Origin: Labrenzia sp. VG12 | GTDB taxonomy: Bacteria > Pseudomonadota > Alphaproteobacteria > Rhizobiales > Stappiaceae | NCBI RefSeq assembly: GCF_002237595.1 | Contig: NZ_CP022529.1 | Location: forward strand, 2,108,001-2,172,000 | Length of the DNA: 64,000 nucleotides | Direction of reading: 5' to 3' | Shown here: piece after piece, positions 26,895 to 35,944 of the stretch | Layout: the number at the start of each line of letters is the position of its first letter | Numbering within the stretch: the stretch's first letter is position 1 | Position numbers and translations under genes: made by a program | The notes under the pieces: model-generated | Databases searched by the model: none | Told to the model about the DNA's origin: nothing | The model's input: only the letters and a program-made list of their open reading frames with translations

Positions 26895-28129
26895 TGTTCT
26901 CCCATTTCGCTCTGCATGGCGCGCTCGAAGGCCGCCAGGGTCATTTTGGGCTTGCGCAAATTCTTTGCGACGCGGATGGCAATCGTGTCGTCCACCTTGC
27001 CGAGCGTTCCCTCGGTCAGTGGGACATTGCCGCATTTGATCATCACCGGATCGCTCGGCTCCTTGTCGAAGACAAGCGTCTGGCCGATGTCGAGACTGAG
27101 CACTCGTCCGAGCGGCAGGTAGGTCTCGTAAAGCACGGCATCGATATCGACCTCGGCCGCATGGATTTCCGTTGCCAGATGCCCTTCCCAGATCGGATCG
27201 CGGCCGAATTTCTCGCCCATGAACATCTGCAGGAGCAGATCGCGGATCGGCTCGAGCGTCGCATAGGGCATCATGATCTCGACAGAACCGCCACGGTCCT
27301 CCATGTCGATGCGAAGTTCGACAAGGATGGCTGCGTTGGCCGGTCGGGAGATCGCGGCGAAGCGCGGGTTGGTTTCCAGGCGTTCCAGGTTGAAATGCAC
27401 CGGCGACAACGGTGCGAAAGCCTGCTCGGCATCCTGAAGGATCAGCGCCACCATCTGCTGCACCAGACCCGTCTCGATGGTCGTATAGGGACGGCCTTCA
27501 ACACGCACCGCCGAGGTACCGCGTCCGCCGCCAAGCAGAACGTCGATGATGGAATAGATCAGGCTCGATTCAACCGTGATCAGGCCGAACCCGTCCCACT
27601 CCTCCGCCTTGAACACGCCCAGAATGGCCGGCAGCGGGATGGAGTTGAGATAATCGCCGAAACGTACGGAACTGATGGAATCCAGCGACACTTCCACGTT
27701 GTCGGAGGTGAAGTTGCGCAAGGAAGTCGTCGTCAGCCGCACCAGGCGGTCAAAGACGATTTCCAGCATCGGCAGGCGCTCATAGGAGACCATTGCCGAG
27801 TTGATAAGGGCCCGGATGCCGCTCTGGTCACCGGCGATCGTGTCTTCAATGTTGAAGCCGAGGAGGTTGTCGATTTCCTCCTGGTTCAGGACACGGTCAG
27901 CGCCGCGCGTGGCATTTTCCAGATCCGGTTCGCTGTCGTCGATCATGGCCGCCCACTGGGCAGCCATGTCGTCGGAACTGCCGGCGCCCTGCTCCTCTAG
28001 AGCAGCACCCCAGGCCGCGGCGAGATCTTCATCGTCGTCGCCGCCAGCGCCCTGCTCGGCAAGAGCCGCGCCCCACGCATCCGCCATGTCCTCTTCGGAC
28101 AGATCGTCATCGTCGTCGATGTCAGCCAT
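26891..28129 (-). CDS. fliM: Flagellar motor switch protein FliM with repeated N-terminal extension
   Basis: 412 residues. The central CheC-like domain and C-terminal surface domain (LPLGRVLSLDIGQTLVFDKE) are normal. The motif that usually lies at the extreme N-terminus, LNQEEIDNLLG, is at residues 81-91. Before it come three related acidic units: EEDMADAWGAALAEQGAG (12-29), DEDLAAAWGAALEEQGAG (33-50) and SDDMAAQWAAMIDDSEP (52-68). These look like the WAxAL-EQ motif found at the N-terminus of many FliN proteins. FliM binds phospho-CheY and sets rotor direction. It is second in the fliL operon. Confidence 0.95.
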   Translation of the reverse strand: MADIDDDDDLSEEDMADAWGAALAEQGAGGDDDEDLAAAWGAALEEQGAGSSDDMAAQWAAMIDDSEPDLENATRGADRVLNQEEIDNLLGFNIEDTIAGDQSGIRALINSAMVSYERLPMLEIVFDRLVRLTTTSLRNFTSDNVEVSLDSISSVRFGDYLNSIPLPAILGVFKAEEWDGFGLITVESSLIYSIIDVLLGGGRGTSAVRVEGRPYTTIETGLVQQMVALILQDAEQAFAPLSPVHFNLERLETNPRFAAISRPANAAILVELRIDMEDRGGSVEIMMPYATLEPIRDLLLQMFMGEKFGRDPIWEGHLATEIHAAEVDIDAVLYETYLPLGRVLSLDIGQTLVFDKEPSDPVMIKCGNVPLTEGTLGKVDDTIAIRVAKNLRKPKMTLAAFERAMQSEMGEQ

Positions 28130-28137
28130 TCAACGTC

Positions 28138-28653
28138 TCACTGAACAAGGATTTCCTTGAACAGCACCCCTTCAACCTTTGCCGGATAGACCGACAGATT
28201 GATCCGCCGAAGCAATTCTTCCTTCAGGCGGAACAGACCAGCAGACCCTTCCAGGTCCGCAGGGCGCAATTCGCGGAGGTAGATCTGGAATGCATCCAGG
28301 ATCCGCGGCAGATACGGCTGGATCTGCTCGATCATTGCGCGATTCTCGACTTCCAGCGCGATCCTCACCTTCAGGTAGGTGGTGCGCCCGTCCGTCGCCA
28401 AATTGACCGTCATTTCCGGCAGGTCGTAAAAGACCACCGGTTTTTGAACCACCTGAGGCTGGTCTGGGTCTCCCGGCGTGGGCGCCGGCATGCTGTCGCC
28501 CATCATGAAGAAATAGTAGCCCGCGCCACCGGCAGCGAGCAGCAGAACCAGGCCAATGCCGCCAAAGAGGAACAGCTTTTTCTTGCCGCCCCCGGCGGCA
28601 CCTTCCGCACCATCATCGCCGTCTTCGTCGGCTGCGGCGTTTTCGTCTGTCAT
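28138..28653 (-). CDS. fliL: Flagellar basal body-associated protein FliL
   Basis: 171 residues: acidic cytoplasmic tail, one membrane helix (~28-50, LFLFGGIGLVLLLAAGGAGY), and a periplasmic FliL domain (VFYDLPEMTVNLATDGRTTY, LRRINLSVYPAKVEGVLFKE). FliL surrounds the stator and raises torque. It is first in the fliL-fliM-DUF6468-motE-TPR operon. Repeated TTAA/TTAC half-sites spaced by 7 bp lie about 60-90 bp upstream. Confidence 0.95.
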   Translation of the reverse strand: MTDENAAADEDGDDGAEGAAGGGKKKLFLFGGIGLVLLLAAGGAGYYFFMMGDSMPAPTPGDPDQPQVVQKPVVFYDLPEMTVNLATDGRTTYLKVRIALEVENRAMIEQIQPYLPRILDAFQIYLRELRPADLEGSAGLFRLKEELLRRINLSVYPAKVEGVLFKEILVQ

Positions 28654-28715
28654 TCCGCACTCCGCTTACAGCCTGGCGCTCGCGCGCGCTCTATTTATTA
28701 CTAAAGAGTTAATGG

Positions 28716-28741
28716 TTAACGATTGGTTACCAATCCATTAA
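28716..28741. promoter_or_regulatory. Array of CtrA-like half-sites upstream of fliL
   Basis: Three half-sites, TTAA (28716), TTAC (28727) and TTAA (28738), each separated by exactly 7 bp, so they repeat every 11 bp. Each adjacent pair matches TTAA-N7-TTAA with one mismatch. They lie between divergent fliL and flgF, nearer fliL. CtrA binding is inferred. Confidence 0.45.
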
Positions 28742-28850
28742 CGCGAGTCACCGGGCAAAAATTGCCAAGTGGTTAACTTCTGCCGGAATCTCTTGCCGCA
28801 CGCACCTGCCCCGTTGGTCTTTTACCCAGATTTCCCAAGGATTTAAAAAC

Positions 28851-28866
28851 TGGCACGCCTCGTGCA
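28851..28866 (+). promoter_or_regulatory. Sigma-54 promoter of flgF operon
   Basis: TGGCACGCCTCGTGCA matches TGGCACG-N4-TTGCW with one mismatch and exact -24/-12 spacing. It ends 72 bp before the flgF ATG. In Caulobacter-type flagellar systems the rod and ring operons are sigma-54-dependent and activated by FlbD with FliX. Confidence 0.8.
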
Positions 28867-28938
28867 TTAACCTTAACGAGCCCGAAGGTCTGGGGAGATC
28901 CGGCGGCTCATCGGGGAGCATGAAGGGAACCGTTCACG

Positions 28939-29679
28939 ATGGAGAACGCACAGCTAGTCGCCTTGTCACGGCAAACGGCCTTACGGAATCAACTGAACGT
29001 GGTCGCCAACAACATGGCGAACATTAACACATCGGGCTTCAAGACGCAGAACCTGCTGTTTGAAGAGTATCTGATGCCCGTGGCCGAAGCGACGGAGTTT
29101 CAGTCGCAGGACGAAACCCTTTCCTACGTCCATGACTACAAGACGCACACGGATTTCGCCAATGGCAGCTTCAAGCTGACCGGCAACGACCTCGACATGG
29201 CGCTCGAGGGAGACGGCTTCTTCGTCATCCAGATGGAGGATGGCACCGAAGCCTATACACGCAACGGCGCCTTCCACCTGGATTCGACCGGACAGCTGGT
29301 CACATCCGAAGGCCGACCGGTTCTGACATCGGCAGGCGCCCTCACCTTCACGCGCGAAGACGGTCTGATCGAGATCGCCGAGGACGGCACGATCTCCACC
29401 CAGCTCGGCGTCCGCGGCCAGGTCCGTGTCGCATCCTTTGAAGACAATCAGGCCCTGCAGAAACTGAGCGAAACCCTCTACCAGGGCGAAAACCCGGGGG
29501 TACCTGACCGGTTTCGTGTGGTTCAGGGCGCTCTGGAACAATCGAATGTCGACGGCATCTACGAGGTGACCCGACTGATCGAAATCACCCGTGCCTATGA
29601 ATCGGTTTCCAAGTTCCTGAAGGACGCGGACGAGCTGCGTCAGCAGGCCATTTCGACGCTTGGCAGATTCCAGGCCTAA
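28939..29679 (+). CDS. flgF: Rod protein FlgF
   Basis: 246 residues. It starts MENAQLVALSRQTALRNQLN, with VVANNMANINTSGFKTQNL as the rod/hook N-terminal motif. The middle (DLDMALEGDGFFVIQMEDGT) and the C-terminal helix (IYEVTRLIEITRAYESVSKF) fit FlgF rather than FlgG. It is exported to the proximal rod. It is first in the flgF-flgG-flgA-flgH operon, preceded by a sigma-54 promoter. Confidence 0.95.
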   Translation: MENAQLVALSRQTALRNQLNVVANNMANINTSGFKTQNLLFEEYLMPVAEATEFQSQDETLSYVHDYKTHTDFANGSFKLTGNDLDMALEGDGFFVIQMEDGTEAYTRNGAFHLDSTGQLVTSEGRPVLTSAGALTFTREDGLIEIAEDGTISTQLGVRGQVRVASFEDNQALQKLSETLYQGENPGVPDRFRVVQGALEQSNVDGIYEVTRLIEITRAYESVSKFLKDADELRQQAISTLGRFQA

Positions 29680-29700
29680 TCGGCAGGAGGGAAGACGAAC

Positions 29701-30483
29701 ATGAAAGCACTCCATATTGCCGCGACGGGCATGAAGGCCCAGGAACTGAACGTCGAAGTCATTTCCAACAACGTCGCCAACATGCGCACGACGGGGTTCA
29801 AGAAGCAGCGCGCCGATTTTCAGGATCTGCTTTATCAGAACCTGCGCCGCATGGGCACGGAGACCTCCGATGCCGGCACCATCGTCCCGACCGGCATTCA
29901 GATCGGCTCCGGTGTAAAGCTGGCTTCAACCACGCGCATCATGTCTCAGGGATCCCTGGAACAGACCGGCAAAGCCCTCGATGTCGCCGTCCGCGGTGAA
30001 GGCTTCTTTCAGATCGATCTGCCGGACGGCACCACGGGCTACACCCGGGACGGGTCGTTTGAACGCGACGCCGACGGTCAGCTCGTCACCGTTGACGGCT
30101 ACACCGTCAACCCCGGCATCACGATCCCCGAGACGACCCAGGACATCACGATTTCCAACACGGGCGTGGTGCAGGGGGTCGACCAGACCGGCACCACGGT
30201 TCAGCTCGGCCAGATCCAGCTGGCCCGCTTCGTCAACAAGGCTGGCCTTGAAGCCATCGGTGACAACCTGTTCCTGGAAACCGACGCCAGTGGCCAGGCC
30301 GAAACCGGAAATCCCGGTGACAACGGCTTTGGCAGCACCCAGCAGTACTTCCTTGAAATGGCCAATGTGGACGCGGTGACGGAAATCGCCGACCTGATCT
30401 CGGCCCAGCGCGCCTACGAGATGAACTCAAAGATCATCCAGGCCGCCGACGAGATGTACTCCACCACGACCAACCTGCGCTAA
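29701..30483 (+). CDS. flgG: Distal rod protein FlgG
   Basis: 260 residues, the standard FlgG length. MKALHIAATGMKAQELNVEV and NNVANMRTTGFKKQRADFQD at the N-terminus, the FlgG-specific LYQNLRRMGTETSDAGTIVP, and the C-terminal AQRAYEMNSKIIQAADEMY are all present. It builds the distal rod that spans the P- and L-rings. It follows flgF by 21 bp. Confidence 0.97.
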   Translation: MKALHIAATGMKAQELNVEVISNNVANMRTTGFKKQRADFQDLLYQNLRRMGTETSDAGTIVPTGIQIGSGVKLASTTRIMSQGSLEQTGKALDVAVRGEGFFQIDLPDGTTGYTRDGSFERDADGQLVTVDGYTVNPGITIPETTQDITISNTGVVQGVDQTGTTVQLGQIQLARFVNKAGLEAIGDNLFLETDASGQAETGNPGDNGFGSTQQYFLEMANVDAVTEIADLISAQRAYEMNSKIIQAADEMYSTTTNLR

Positions 30484-30501
30484 CCGGGAGGGCTTGAACT
30501 G

Positions 30502-31482
30502 ATGAGACGTCTCTTCAAATGCGTGCTCGGTTTGCTGCTGTTGCCCCTTGGCCTGACGCTGGCCGTGGCGGATGACCGCCCTGTCCTGCGCTCGCAGGTC
30601 ATGACCTTGTCGGACATCGTCACGGTTGGCGATTTCTACTCAAATGCAGGACTGCTCTCGCAAAAACCGCTGTTCCGGTCACCCGACATGGGCACTTCCG
30701 GCAATGTCCCGGCAACCCTGGTCGCCGAGCGCGCCCGCGCGGCCGGTCTGGAAACCGCCGGCACAGACGGTCTCAGAACCGTTGTTGTCTATCGCGGCGC
30801 CACCAAGCTGAACCGGGATCAGCTGGCCGGACTGGTCCGTACTGCACTTGTTGAGCGCAACGCCGGACTGGATGCCGACAATCTTGAAATCCGGCTGCTG
30901 CAGGCTCCGGACCAGGTCCTGGCGGATCCAAAGGTACATGACCCGATCCGGATCGACCGGGTCGAGTGGTCCGCAGGCAATGGACACTTCACCCTCCATG
31001 CCTCCGTTGCCGTGGAATTCGGCACCGAACGGCTGATCCTGTCGGGTGTCGCCACTGAAATGATCGAAATTGCTGCCCTGATGCAGCCGGTCCGCCGGGG
31101 CGACATCCTGAAGGAAGGCGATGTCGACAGGCTCCGCCTGCCGCGCAACAAGGTCCCGGCCGGCGCGGTCAGCGACGCAAGCGAGATTGTCGGCAAGCAG
31201 GCCCGGACCAACATCCGCGCCAACGCGCCGCTGTCGCACCGGGACTTTCAGCGTCCCGTGCTGATCGAGCGCGGCGAAAAAATCACGGTCACATTCGAAA
31301 TGCCGGGAATGAAACTGACTTCCCGGGCCCAGGCCATGGATGACGGCGCCAAGGGCGACGTGATCGATGTCATGAACCTTCAGTCCCGGCGGATCGTGCC
31401 GGCGATTGTTACCTCCCGCGGCCAAGTACGCGTTCATGCCGCCAACCCTGTTATCGCAAGCTTGAACAGCGAGACCGATTAA
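30502..31482 (+). CDS. flgA: P-ring assembly chaperone FlgA
   Basis: 326 residues with a signal peptide (CVLGLLLLPLGLTLAVADD). The C-terminal SAF domain has MQPVRRGDILKEGDVDRL and IRANAPLSHRDFQRPVLIER, as in FlgA proteins that help FlgI polymerise in the periplasm. The N-terminal extension (~100-180) is longer than in E. coli, as usual in alphaproteobacteria. Its stop shares a base with the flgH ATG. Confidence 0.93.
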   Translation: MRRLFKCVLGLLLLPLGLTLAVADDRPVLRSQVMTLSDIVTVGDFYSNAGLLSQKPLFRSPDMGTSGNVPATLVAERARAAGLETAGTDGLRTVVVYRGATKLNRDQLAGLVRTALVERNAGLDADNLEIRLLQAPDQVLADPKVHDPIRIDRVEWSAGNGHFTLHASVAVEFGTERLILSGVATEMIEIAALMQPVRRGDILKEGDVDRLRLPRNKVPAGAVSDASEIVGKQARTNIRANAPLSHRDFQRPVLIERGEKITVTFEMPGMKLTSRAQAMDDGAKGDVIDVMNLQSRRIVPAIVTSRGQVRVHAANPVIASLNSETD

Positions 31483-32231
31483 TGTTGAGCACATTCCCCA
31501 GACAGCTTCTGGCGAGCATCGCGCTTTCCGCCCTCGCCGCCGGTTGCGGCACCGCAGACAAGCTGGCCAATGTCGGCCAGCAACCTGCCCTGAACGCCAT
31601 TCAGGACCCGACCACGACACCGGGCTACCGGCCGGTGCAAATGCCCATGCCCGACCCGGTGCAGGCACATTACAACCCCAACTCCCTTTGGCAGTCGGGC
31701 AGCCGGGCCTTCTTCAAGGACCAGCGGGCCAGCCAGGTCGGCGATATTCTGACCGTGGTCGTCACGATCAATGACGAAGCGGAATTCGAGAACGACACAG
31801 CGCGCAGCCGGACGGAAACCAGCGGCGCAGGCGTCGGCGGCGCCGTCGGCACCGCCATTGACACGATCTTCATGCCGGCCGGAGCGGCGGCCAGCGATCT
31901 GGCCAACGTCAACAGCAACTCCAACTTCACCGGTTCGGGTAGTGTCGAGCGCGAGGAAACCCTGCAGACGACCGTGGCGGCGGTGGTTACCCAGGTCCTG
32001 CCCAATGGCAACATGGTCATCGAGGGACGCCAGGAAGTCCGGGTGAACTTCGAAGTGCGTGAGCTGATCGTTGCCGGTATCGTGCGGCCGGAGGACATCA
32101 CCTCCAACAACCGTATCGCCAGCGAGCAGATCGCCGAAGCGCGCATCGGATATGGCGGCCGCGGTCAGATCACCGACGTCCAACAACCGCGGGTCGGCAA
32201 CCAGGTCCTGGATATCCTGCTGCCGTTCTAG
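31482..32231 (+). CDS. flgH: Flagellar L-ring lipoprotein FlgH
   Basis: 249 residues. A lipoprotein signal with lipobox LAAGC (Cys22) is followed by SLWQSGSRAFFKDQRASQVG, ILTVVVTINDEAEFEN, and the C-terminal NMVIEGRQEVRVNFEVRELI and IRPEDI-like region typical of FlgH. It forms the outer-membrane L-ring. It is last in the flgF operon; a strong hairpin terminator lies 73 bp downstream. Confidence 0.96.
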   Translation: MLSTFPRQLLASIALSALAAGCGTADKLANVGQQPALNAIQDPTTTPGYRPVQMPMPDPVQAHYNPNSLWQSGSRAFFKDQRASQVGDILTVVVTINDEAEFENDTARSRTETSGAGVGGAVGTAIDTIFMPAGAAASDLANVNSNSNFTGSGSVEREETLQTTVAAVVTQVLPNGNMVIEGRQEVRVNFEVRELIVAGIVRPEDITSNNRIASEQIAEARIGYGGRGQITDVQQPRVGNQVLDILLPF

Positions 32232-32303
32232 TCTCCCCGACATACAGTCCCCCGGCCAAACTCCGGCAACGTGTTCTAGAAGCGTTGCCGGGCTTGGCTG
32301 ACG

Positions 32304-32341
32304 ACGGGCACGGCATCTCGCTCCCCGAGTGCCGTGCCCGT
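32304..32341 (+). terminator. Terminator after flgH
   Basis: A 12-bp perfect stem (ACGGGCACGGCA / TGCCGTGCCCGT) with a 14-nt loop follows flgH. The T-run is short (TTCTCTATT), but stem strength and position suggest the end of the flgF-flgH transcript. The rest of the 375-bp gap to 32606 shows no gene. Confidence 0.6.
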
Positions 32342-32606
32342 TCTCTATTGAGGGCAGGCGAACGCCTGGTCAAGGCACCCGGGGACGCCAGATTTCGGGC
32401 GCTCCTGGGCAGTGCAGTCAGCCGTCGATCCGAAGCAAGTCTCCCGGATTTTTGCCAGCTGCCACCTAATTCGTGTAAGATGTGGCCATTCTGTGCGTTT
32501 TTCCATTTGGGTGGCGATGGCCGACCGGCACTTTTTTCAGCCGGACACTATAAAAACAATATCTGCATGCTGTTGGCACCCGCCTGTTTTTAAGGAGGTT
32601 GCTCAT

Positions 32607-33503
32607 ATGCCCTTGTTTAAACGTCGCAATTTCGCACCCTATGCTGCGTTGTTTTCCATCTTTTGCACCTTTGCGGTGACGAAGCCGTCCCATTCACAGG
32701 ATGCAGGCCTGCATAACAGTTCAAAAGTGTTCTCAGCGCCTGCCGATCTCACCTGGAAAGACTGGGACGATCCGGATGAACTCGAAAGGACATGGAAGGC
32801 GGCGATCGTGCTCATGCCTGCCGGGCCGGGCCAGTCCACGCGAGCCACAACGGAGGATCTCGAACGGCAGACGGTAGAGACGACCCGAAAGCTGCCAACC
32901 GTCATCTACCTGCACGGCTGCAGCGGCATCTGGTCCGGAACCCACGAACGCATCAGGTTCCTTGCCGAGAACGGCTTTCTCGTGATTGCCCCCGCCAGTC
33001 TGGCTCGGGAAGTCTATCCCCGGTCCTGCAACGTGGAAACGCGTGAAGGCGGACTGTTTTGGGGAACGGTGGTGCTCAGGAAGAACGATGCCGGATATGC
33101 CATTGAAAAAGCCAGGCAGCTTTCGAGTGTCGATGCCGACAACATTGTCCTGATGGGGTTCAGCGAAGGCGCCCTGACGACCGTGTTGTTTGAAGCCCAA
33201 AACGAACGTCAGCTTGTGAAGGCAAGAGTGGCGGAAGGCTGGACATGTCACGCAGGCTGGCTGGAATACAAGGGCGTGCGGGCACGTGAGGACGAACCGG
33301 TTTTGACGCTCGTCGGGGAAAACGATCCCTGGTACCAGGATCAGTGGACGAAAGGTGAGTGCACGCCTTTTCTGGACCCCGAAAACGGAAGCAGATCCAT
33401 CGTCTATCGAGACGAAAAGTTAAAACACAGGCACGGCTTGCTGGATGTCGCCCCTGTCCGGCAGGATGTTCTGAACTTCCTGAAAAAACACGTGGATTTC
33501 TGA
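32607..33503 (+). CDS. Secreted dienelactone hydrolase-like alpha/beta hydrolase
   Basis: 298 residues from the ATG at 32607, which has an AAGGAGG ribosome site 8 bases before it; the longer frame upstream is not needed. An N-terminal signal peptide (YAALFSIFCTFAVTKPSHS) sends it to the periplasm. VIYLHGCSGIWSGTHERIRF, the nucleophile elbow GFSEGA (Ser186), GENDPW (Asp) and HRHGLLD (His) make a complete alpha/beta hydrolase triad. It has paired cysteines. No flagellar role is evident; it is a stand-alone gene between flgH and cpdB. The substrate is unknown. Confidence 0.8.
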   Translation: MPLFKRRNFAPYAALFSIFCTFAVTKPSHSQDAGLHNSSKVFSAPADLTWKDWDDPDELERTWKAAIVLMPAGPGQSTRATTEDLERQTVETTRKLPTVIYLHGCSGIWSGTHERIRFLAENGFLVIAPASLAREVYPRSCNVETREGGLFWGTVVLRKNDAGYAIEKARQLSSVDADNIVLMGFSEGALTTVLFEAQNERQLVKARVAEGWTCHAGWLEYKGVRAREDEPVLTLVGENDPWYQDQWTKGECTPFLDPENGSRSIVYRDEKLKHRHGLLDVAPVRQDVLNFLKKHVDF

Positions 33504-33692
33504 AGCGCCGAAATGTCCCCCCGGCCCGGGTTTGGTCGATACCAGGTCCTCCACAGCGCCTGTGGCGAGCCGAGGTTCGCAACACTTTACCTTGACAAAA
33601 GTGACGGGGCAGGCAGCCTGATCCGTCACACGGTTGTAACGGCAGCGGTGCAAAACCCGCTGCCGGCCGTCCGGCCGAACAGGAGCTTTCTC

Positions 33693-35675
33693 ATGCCTAT
33701 CAAAAACGATTTTTCCCTTTCCAGGCGCAGCCTGCTCATGGGCGCCGCGGCCACGGGTTTCGCCACTGCGCTGCATCCCTATTCGGCGCTTGCCAAGGAG
33801 GGCACGGCCCATATCCGGCTGATGGAAACCACCGACCTGCACGTCCATGTGTTCCCGTATGACTATTATGGCGACCGGCCGGTCGACACGGCCGGCCTGG
33901 CCCGGACCGCGACCTTGATCCGCCAGATTCGCGAAGAAGCCACCAATTCCGTCCTGGTCGACAATGGTGACTTTCTGCAGGGTAATCCGATGGGGGACTT
34001 CGTCGCCTATGAGCGCGGCATGCGCGAAGGTGACGTTCATCCGGTCATCAAGGGCATGAATGTGCTCGATTTCGACGCTGCCGCACTCGGCAACCACGAA
34101 TTCAACTACGGCCTCGACTTCATGATGAAGGTGCTGTCGGGCGCCAATTTCCCGTTCGTTTGCGCCAATCTCGTCAAGGGTACGACGCTCGCGGCCAATG
34201 CACGCAACGACAACCTGTTCCTGAAGCCCTATGTGATCATCGAAAAGGAGATCACCGACGGCGCCGGCAACGCGGCCCCGATCAAGATCGGCTTTATCGG
34301 TTTCGTCCCGCCCCAGATCATGAACTGGGACCGCCGCCACCTGGAAGGCAGTGCCAACGCGCGGGACATCGTTGCATCGGCAAAGGCCTTCGTGCCGGAA
34401 ATGCGGGAACAGGGCTGCGATCTTGTCATCGCCCTCTCCCACTCCGGCATCGATGCCAATGATTATTCCGAAGGCATGGAAAACGCATCGCTGCATCTTG
34501 CTGCCATCGACGGCATCGATGCGGTGTTTACCGGCCACCATCACCTTGTGTTCCCGGGCCCGCAATATGAAGGCCTGCCGGGCGTGGATGCCGAAAAAGG
34601 CACGCTCTTCGGCAAGCCGGCCGCCATGGGCGGATTCTGGGGCTCGCATCTGGGTGTCATCGACCTGATGATCGAGCGGGACGGCAATGGCTGGCGGGTC
34701 GCCAACTTCATGACCGAAGCCCGACCGATCTTTGAAAAGGAAGGCCGCAAGGTCACACCGCTGGTCGAAAGCCAGCAGGACGTTCTGGACGCGGTCAAGG
34801 AGGATCACGAGGCAACTCTGGCCTATGTCCGCCGCCCGGTCGGCAAGACCTCCGCACCGCTGCATTCCTATTTTGCCCTCGTCGCCGACGATCCGAGCGT
34901 GCAGATCGTCTCCAAGGCCCAGACCTGGTATATCGAGCAGATGATGAAGGGCACGGAATGGGAAGGCCTGCCGATCCTGTCCGCTGCAGCTCCCTTCAAA
35001 GCCGGCGGCCGCGGCGGACCGGACTATTACACGGACGTTCCTGTCGGCGACGTCGCCATCAAGAACGTTGCGGATCTCTACCTCTATCCAAACACGGTCC
35101 GTGCTGTCGCCATCAAGGGCGGCACCGTCAAGGAGTGGCTGGAACGCTCAGCCGGCATCTTCCAGCAGGTGGAGCCGGGCAAGGCCGACCAGCCGCTGAT
35201 CAACCCGGAGTTCCCGAGCTACAATTTCGACGTCATTGACGGTCTTACCTACGAGATCGACCTGACCCAGCCGTCGAAATACGACCCCAAGGGGGAACTG
35301 ATCAATCCGGACGCGAACCGCATCGTGAAGCTGGAATTCGGCGGCAAGCCTCTGAATTTCGATGACACGTTCATCGTCGCGACCAACAACTACCGCGCCG
35401 GCGGCGGTGGCAACTTCCCCGGCATCAACGACGACGTCGTGGTGTTTGTCGGCCCGGACACCAACCGGGATGTGCTGGTGCGATACATTGTCGAACAGGG
35501 CACGATCAACCCGTCAGCCGACGCCAACTGGCGGTTCCGGCCGGTTCCGGAGACGACGGTTCTGTTCGAGACCGGCCCGGGCGGCGCGGAACATGCAGCT
35601 TCCGTTGAGGGTGTGCGCATCGAACCGGCCGGTGACGGTGCCGACGGCTTCGCGCAATACCGGATCACGCTCTAA
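33693..35675 (+). CDS. cpdB: 2',3'-cyclic-nucleotide 2'-phosphodiesterase/3'-nucleotidase CpdB-like
   Basis: 660 residues from the ATG at 33693 with AGGAG upstream. A Tat-type signal has SRRSLLMGAAATGF. Metallophosphatase motifs are METTDLHVHVF (Asp48, His50), VDNGDFLQGNP, LGNHEFNYG, ALSHSG and GHHH. The C-terminal 5'-nucleotidase domain contains FKAGGRGGPDYYTDV and NNYRAGGGGNFPG, a substrate-binding loop. This is the periplasmic CpdB family, which degrades cyclic and 3'-nucleotides for scavenging. Its place inside a flagellar cluster is odd. A strong bidirectional terminator separates it from dksA. Confidence 0.93.
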   Translation: MPIKNDFSLSRRSLLMGAAATGFATALHPYSALAKEGTAHIRLMETTDLHVHVFPYDYYGDRPVDTAGLARTATLIRQIREEATNSVLVDNGDFLQGNPMGDFVAYERGMREGDVHPVIKGMNVLDFDAAALGNHEFNYGLDFMMKVLSGANFPFVCANLVKGTTLAANARNDNLFLKPYVIIEKEITDGAGNAAPIKIGFIGFVPPQIMNWDRRHLEGSANARDIVASAKAFVPEMREQGCDLVIALSHSGIDANDYSEGMENASLHLAAIDGIDAVFTGHHHLVFPGPQYEGLPGVDAEKGTLFGKPAAMGGFWGSHLGVIDLMIERDGNGWRVANFMTEARPIFEKEGRKVTPLVESQQDVLDAVKEDHEATLAYVRRPVGKTSAPLHSYFALVADDPSVQIVSKAQTWYIEQMMKGTEWEGLPILSAAAPFKAGGRGGPDYYTDVPVGDVAIKNVADLYLYPNTVRAVAIKGGTVKEWLERSAGIFQQVEPGKADQPLINPEFPSYNFDVIDGLTYEIDLTQPSKYDPKGELINPDANRIVKLEFGGKPLNFDDTFIVATNNYRAGGGGNFPGINDDVVVFVGPDTNRDVLVRYIVEQGTINPSADANWRFRPVPETTVLFETGPGGAEHAASVEGVRIEPAGDGADGFAQYRITL

Positions 35676-35865
35676 TCACACCAGTGGATGAAGGAGTTGC
35701 TCTGCCAAGTGGAGCAACTCCCATCAGCCGTCCTCCAGAGGAAGCGTAACGGCGCAGTCTCCAAGCACCGCTTGCTCATCCGTTCAGCAGTCCCCTTCGG
35801 AACGGGCCTGATGAAACTTTTCAGGAGGCGGTTGTTTCTTGGAGCACCGGATACTGAGACACAAA

Positions 35866-35892
35866 AAAACCTTCCCCGACGGGGAAGGTTTT
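35866..35892. terminator. Bidirectional terminator between cpdB and dksA
   Basis: A perfect 12-bp inverted repeat (AAAACCTTCCCC / GGGGAAGGTTTT) with a 3-nt loop. The flanking A-run and T-run allow it to stop transcripts from both sides. It lies in the convergent gap between cpdB and dksA. Confidence 0.9.
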
Positions 35893-35944
35893 GAAGGTCT
35901 TTCGGACCCGCCTTTTTCCGGCGGATCGGCCGTTTTATTGAAGG

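Noticed and set aside
28755..28770. Sigma-54-like element (TGGCAATTTTTGCC) upstream of fliL
   Set aside because: The GG-GC spacing is two bases too short for a sigma-54 promoter; it is a simple dyad.
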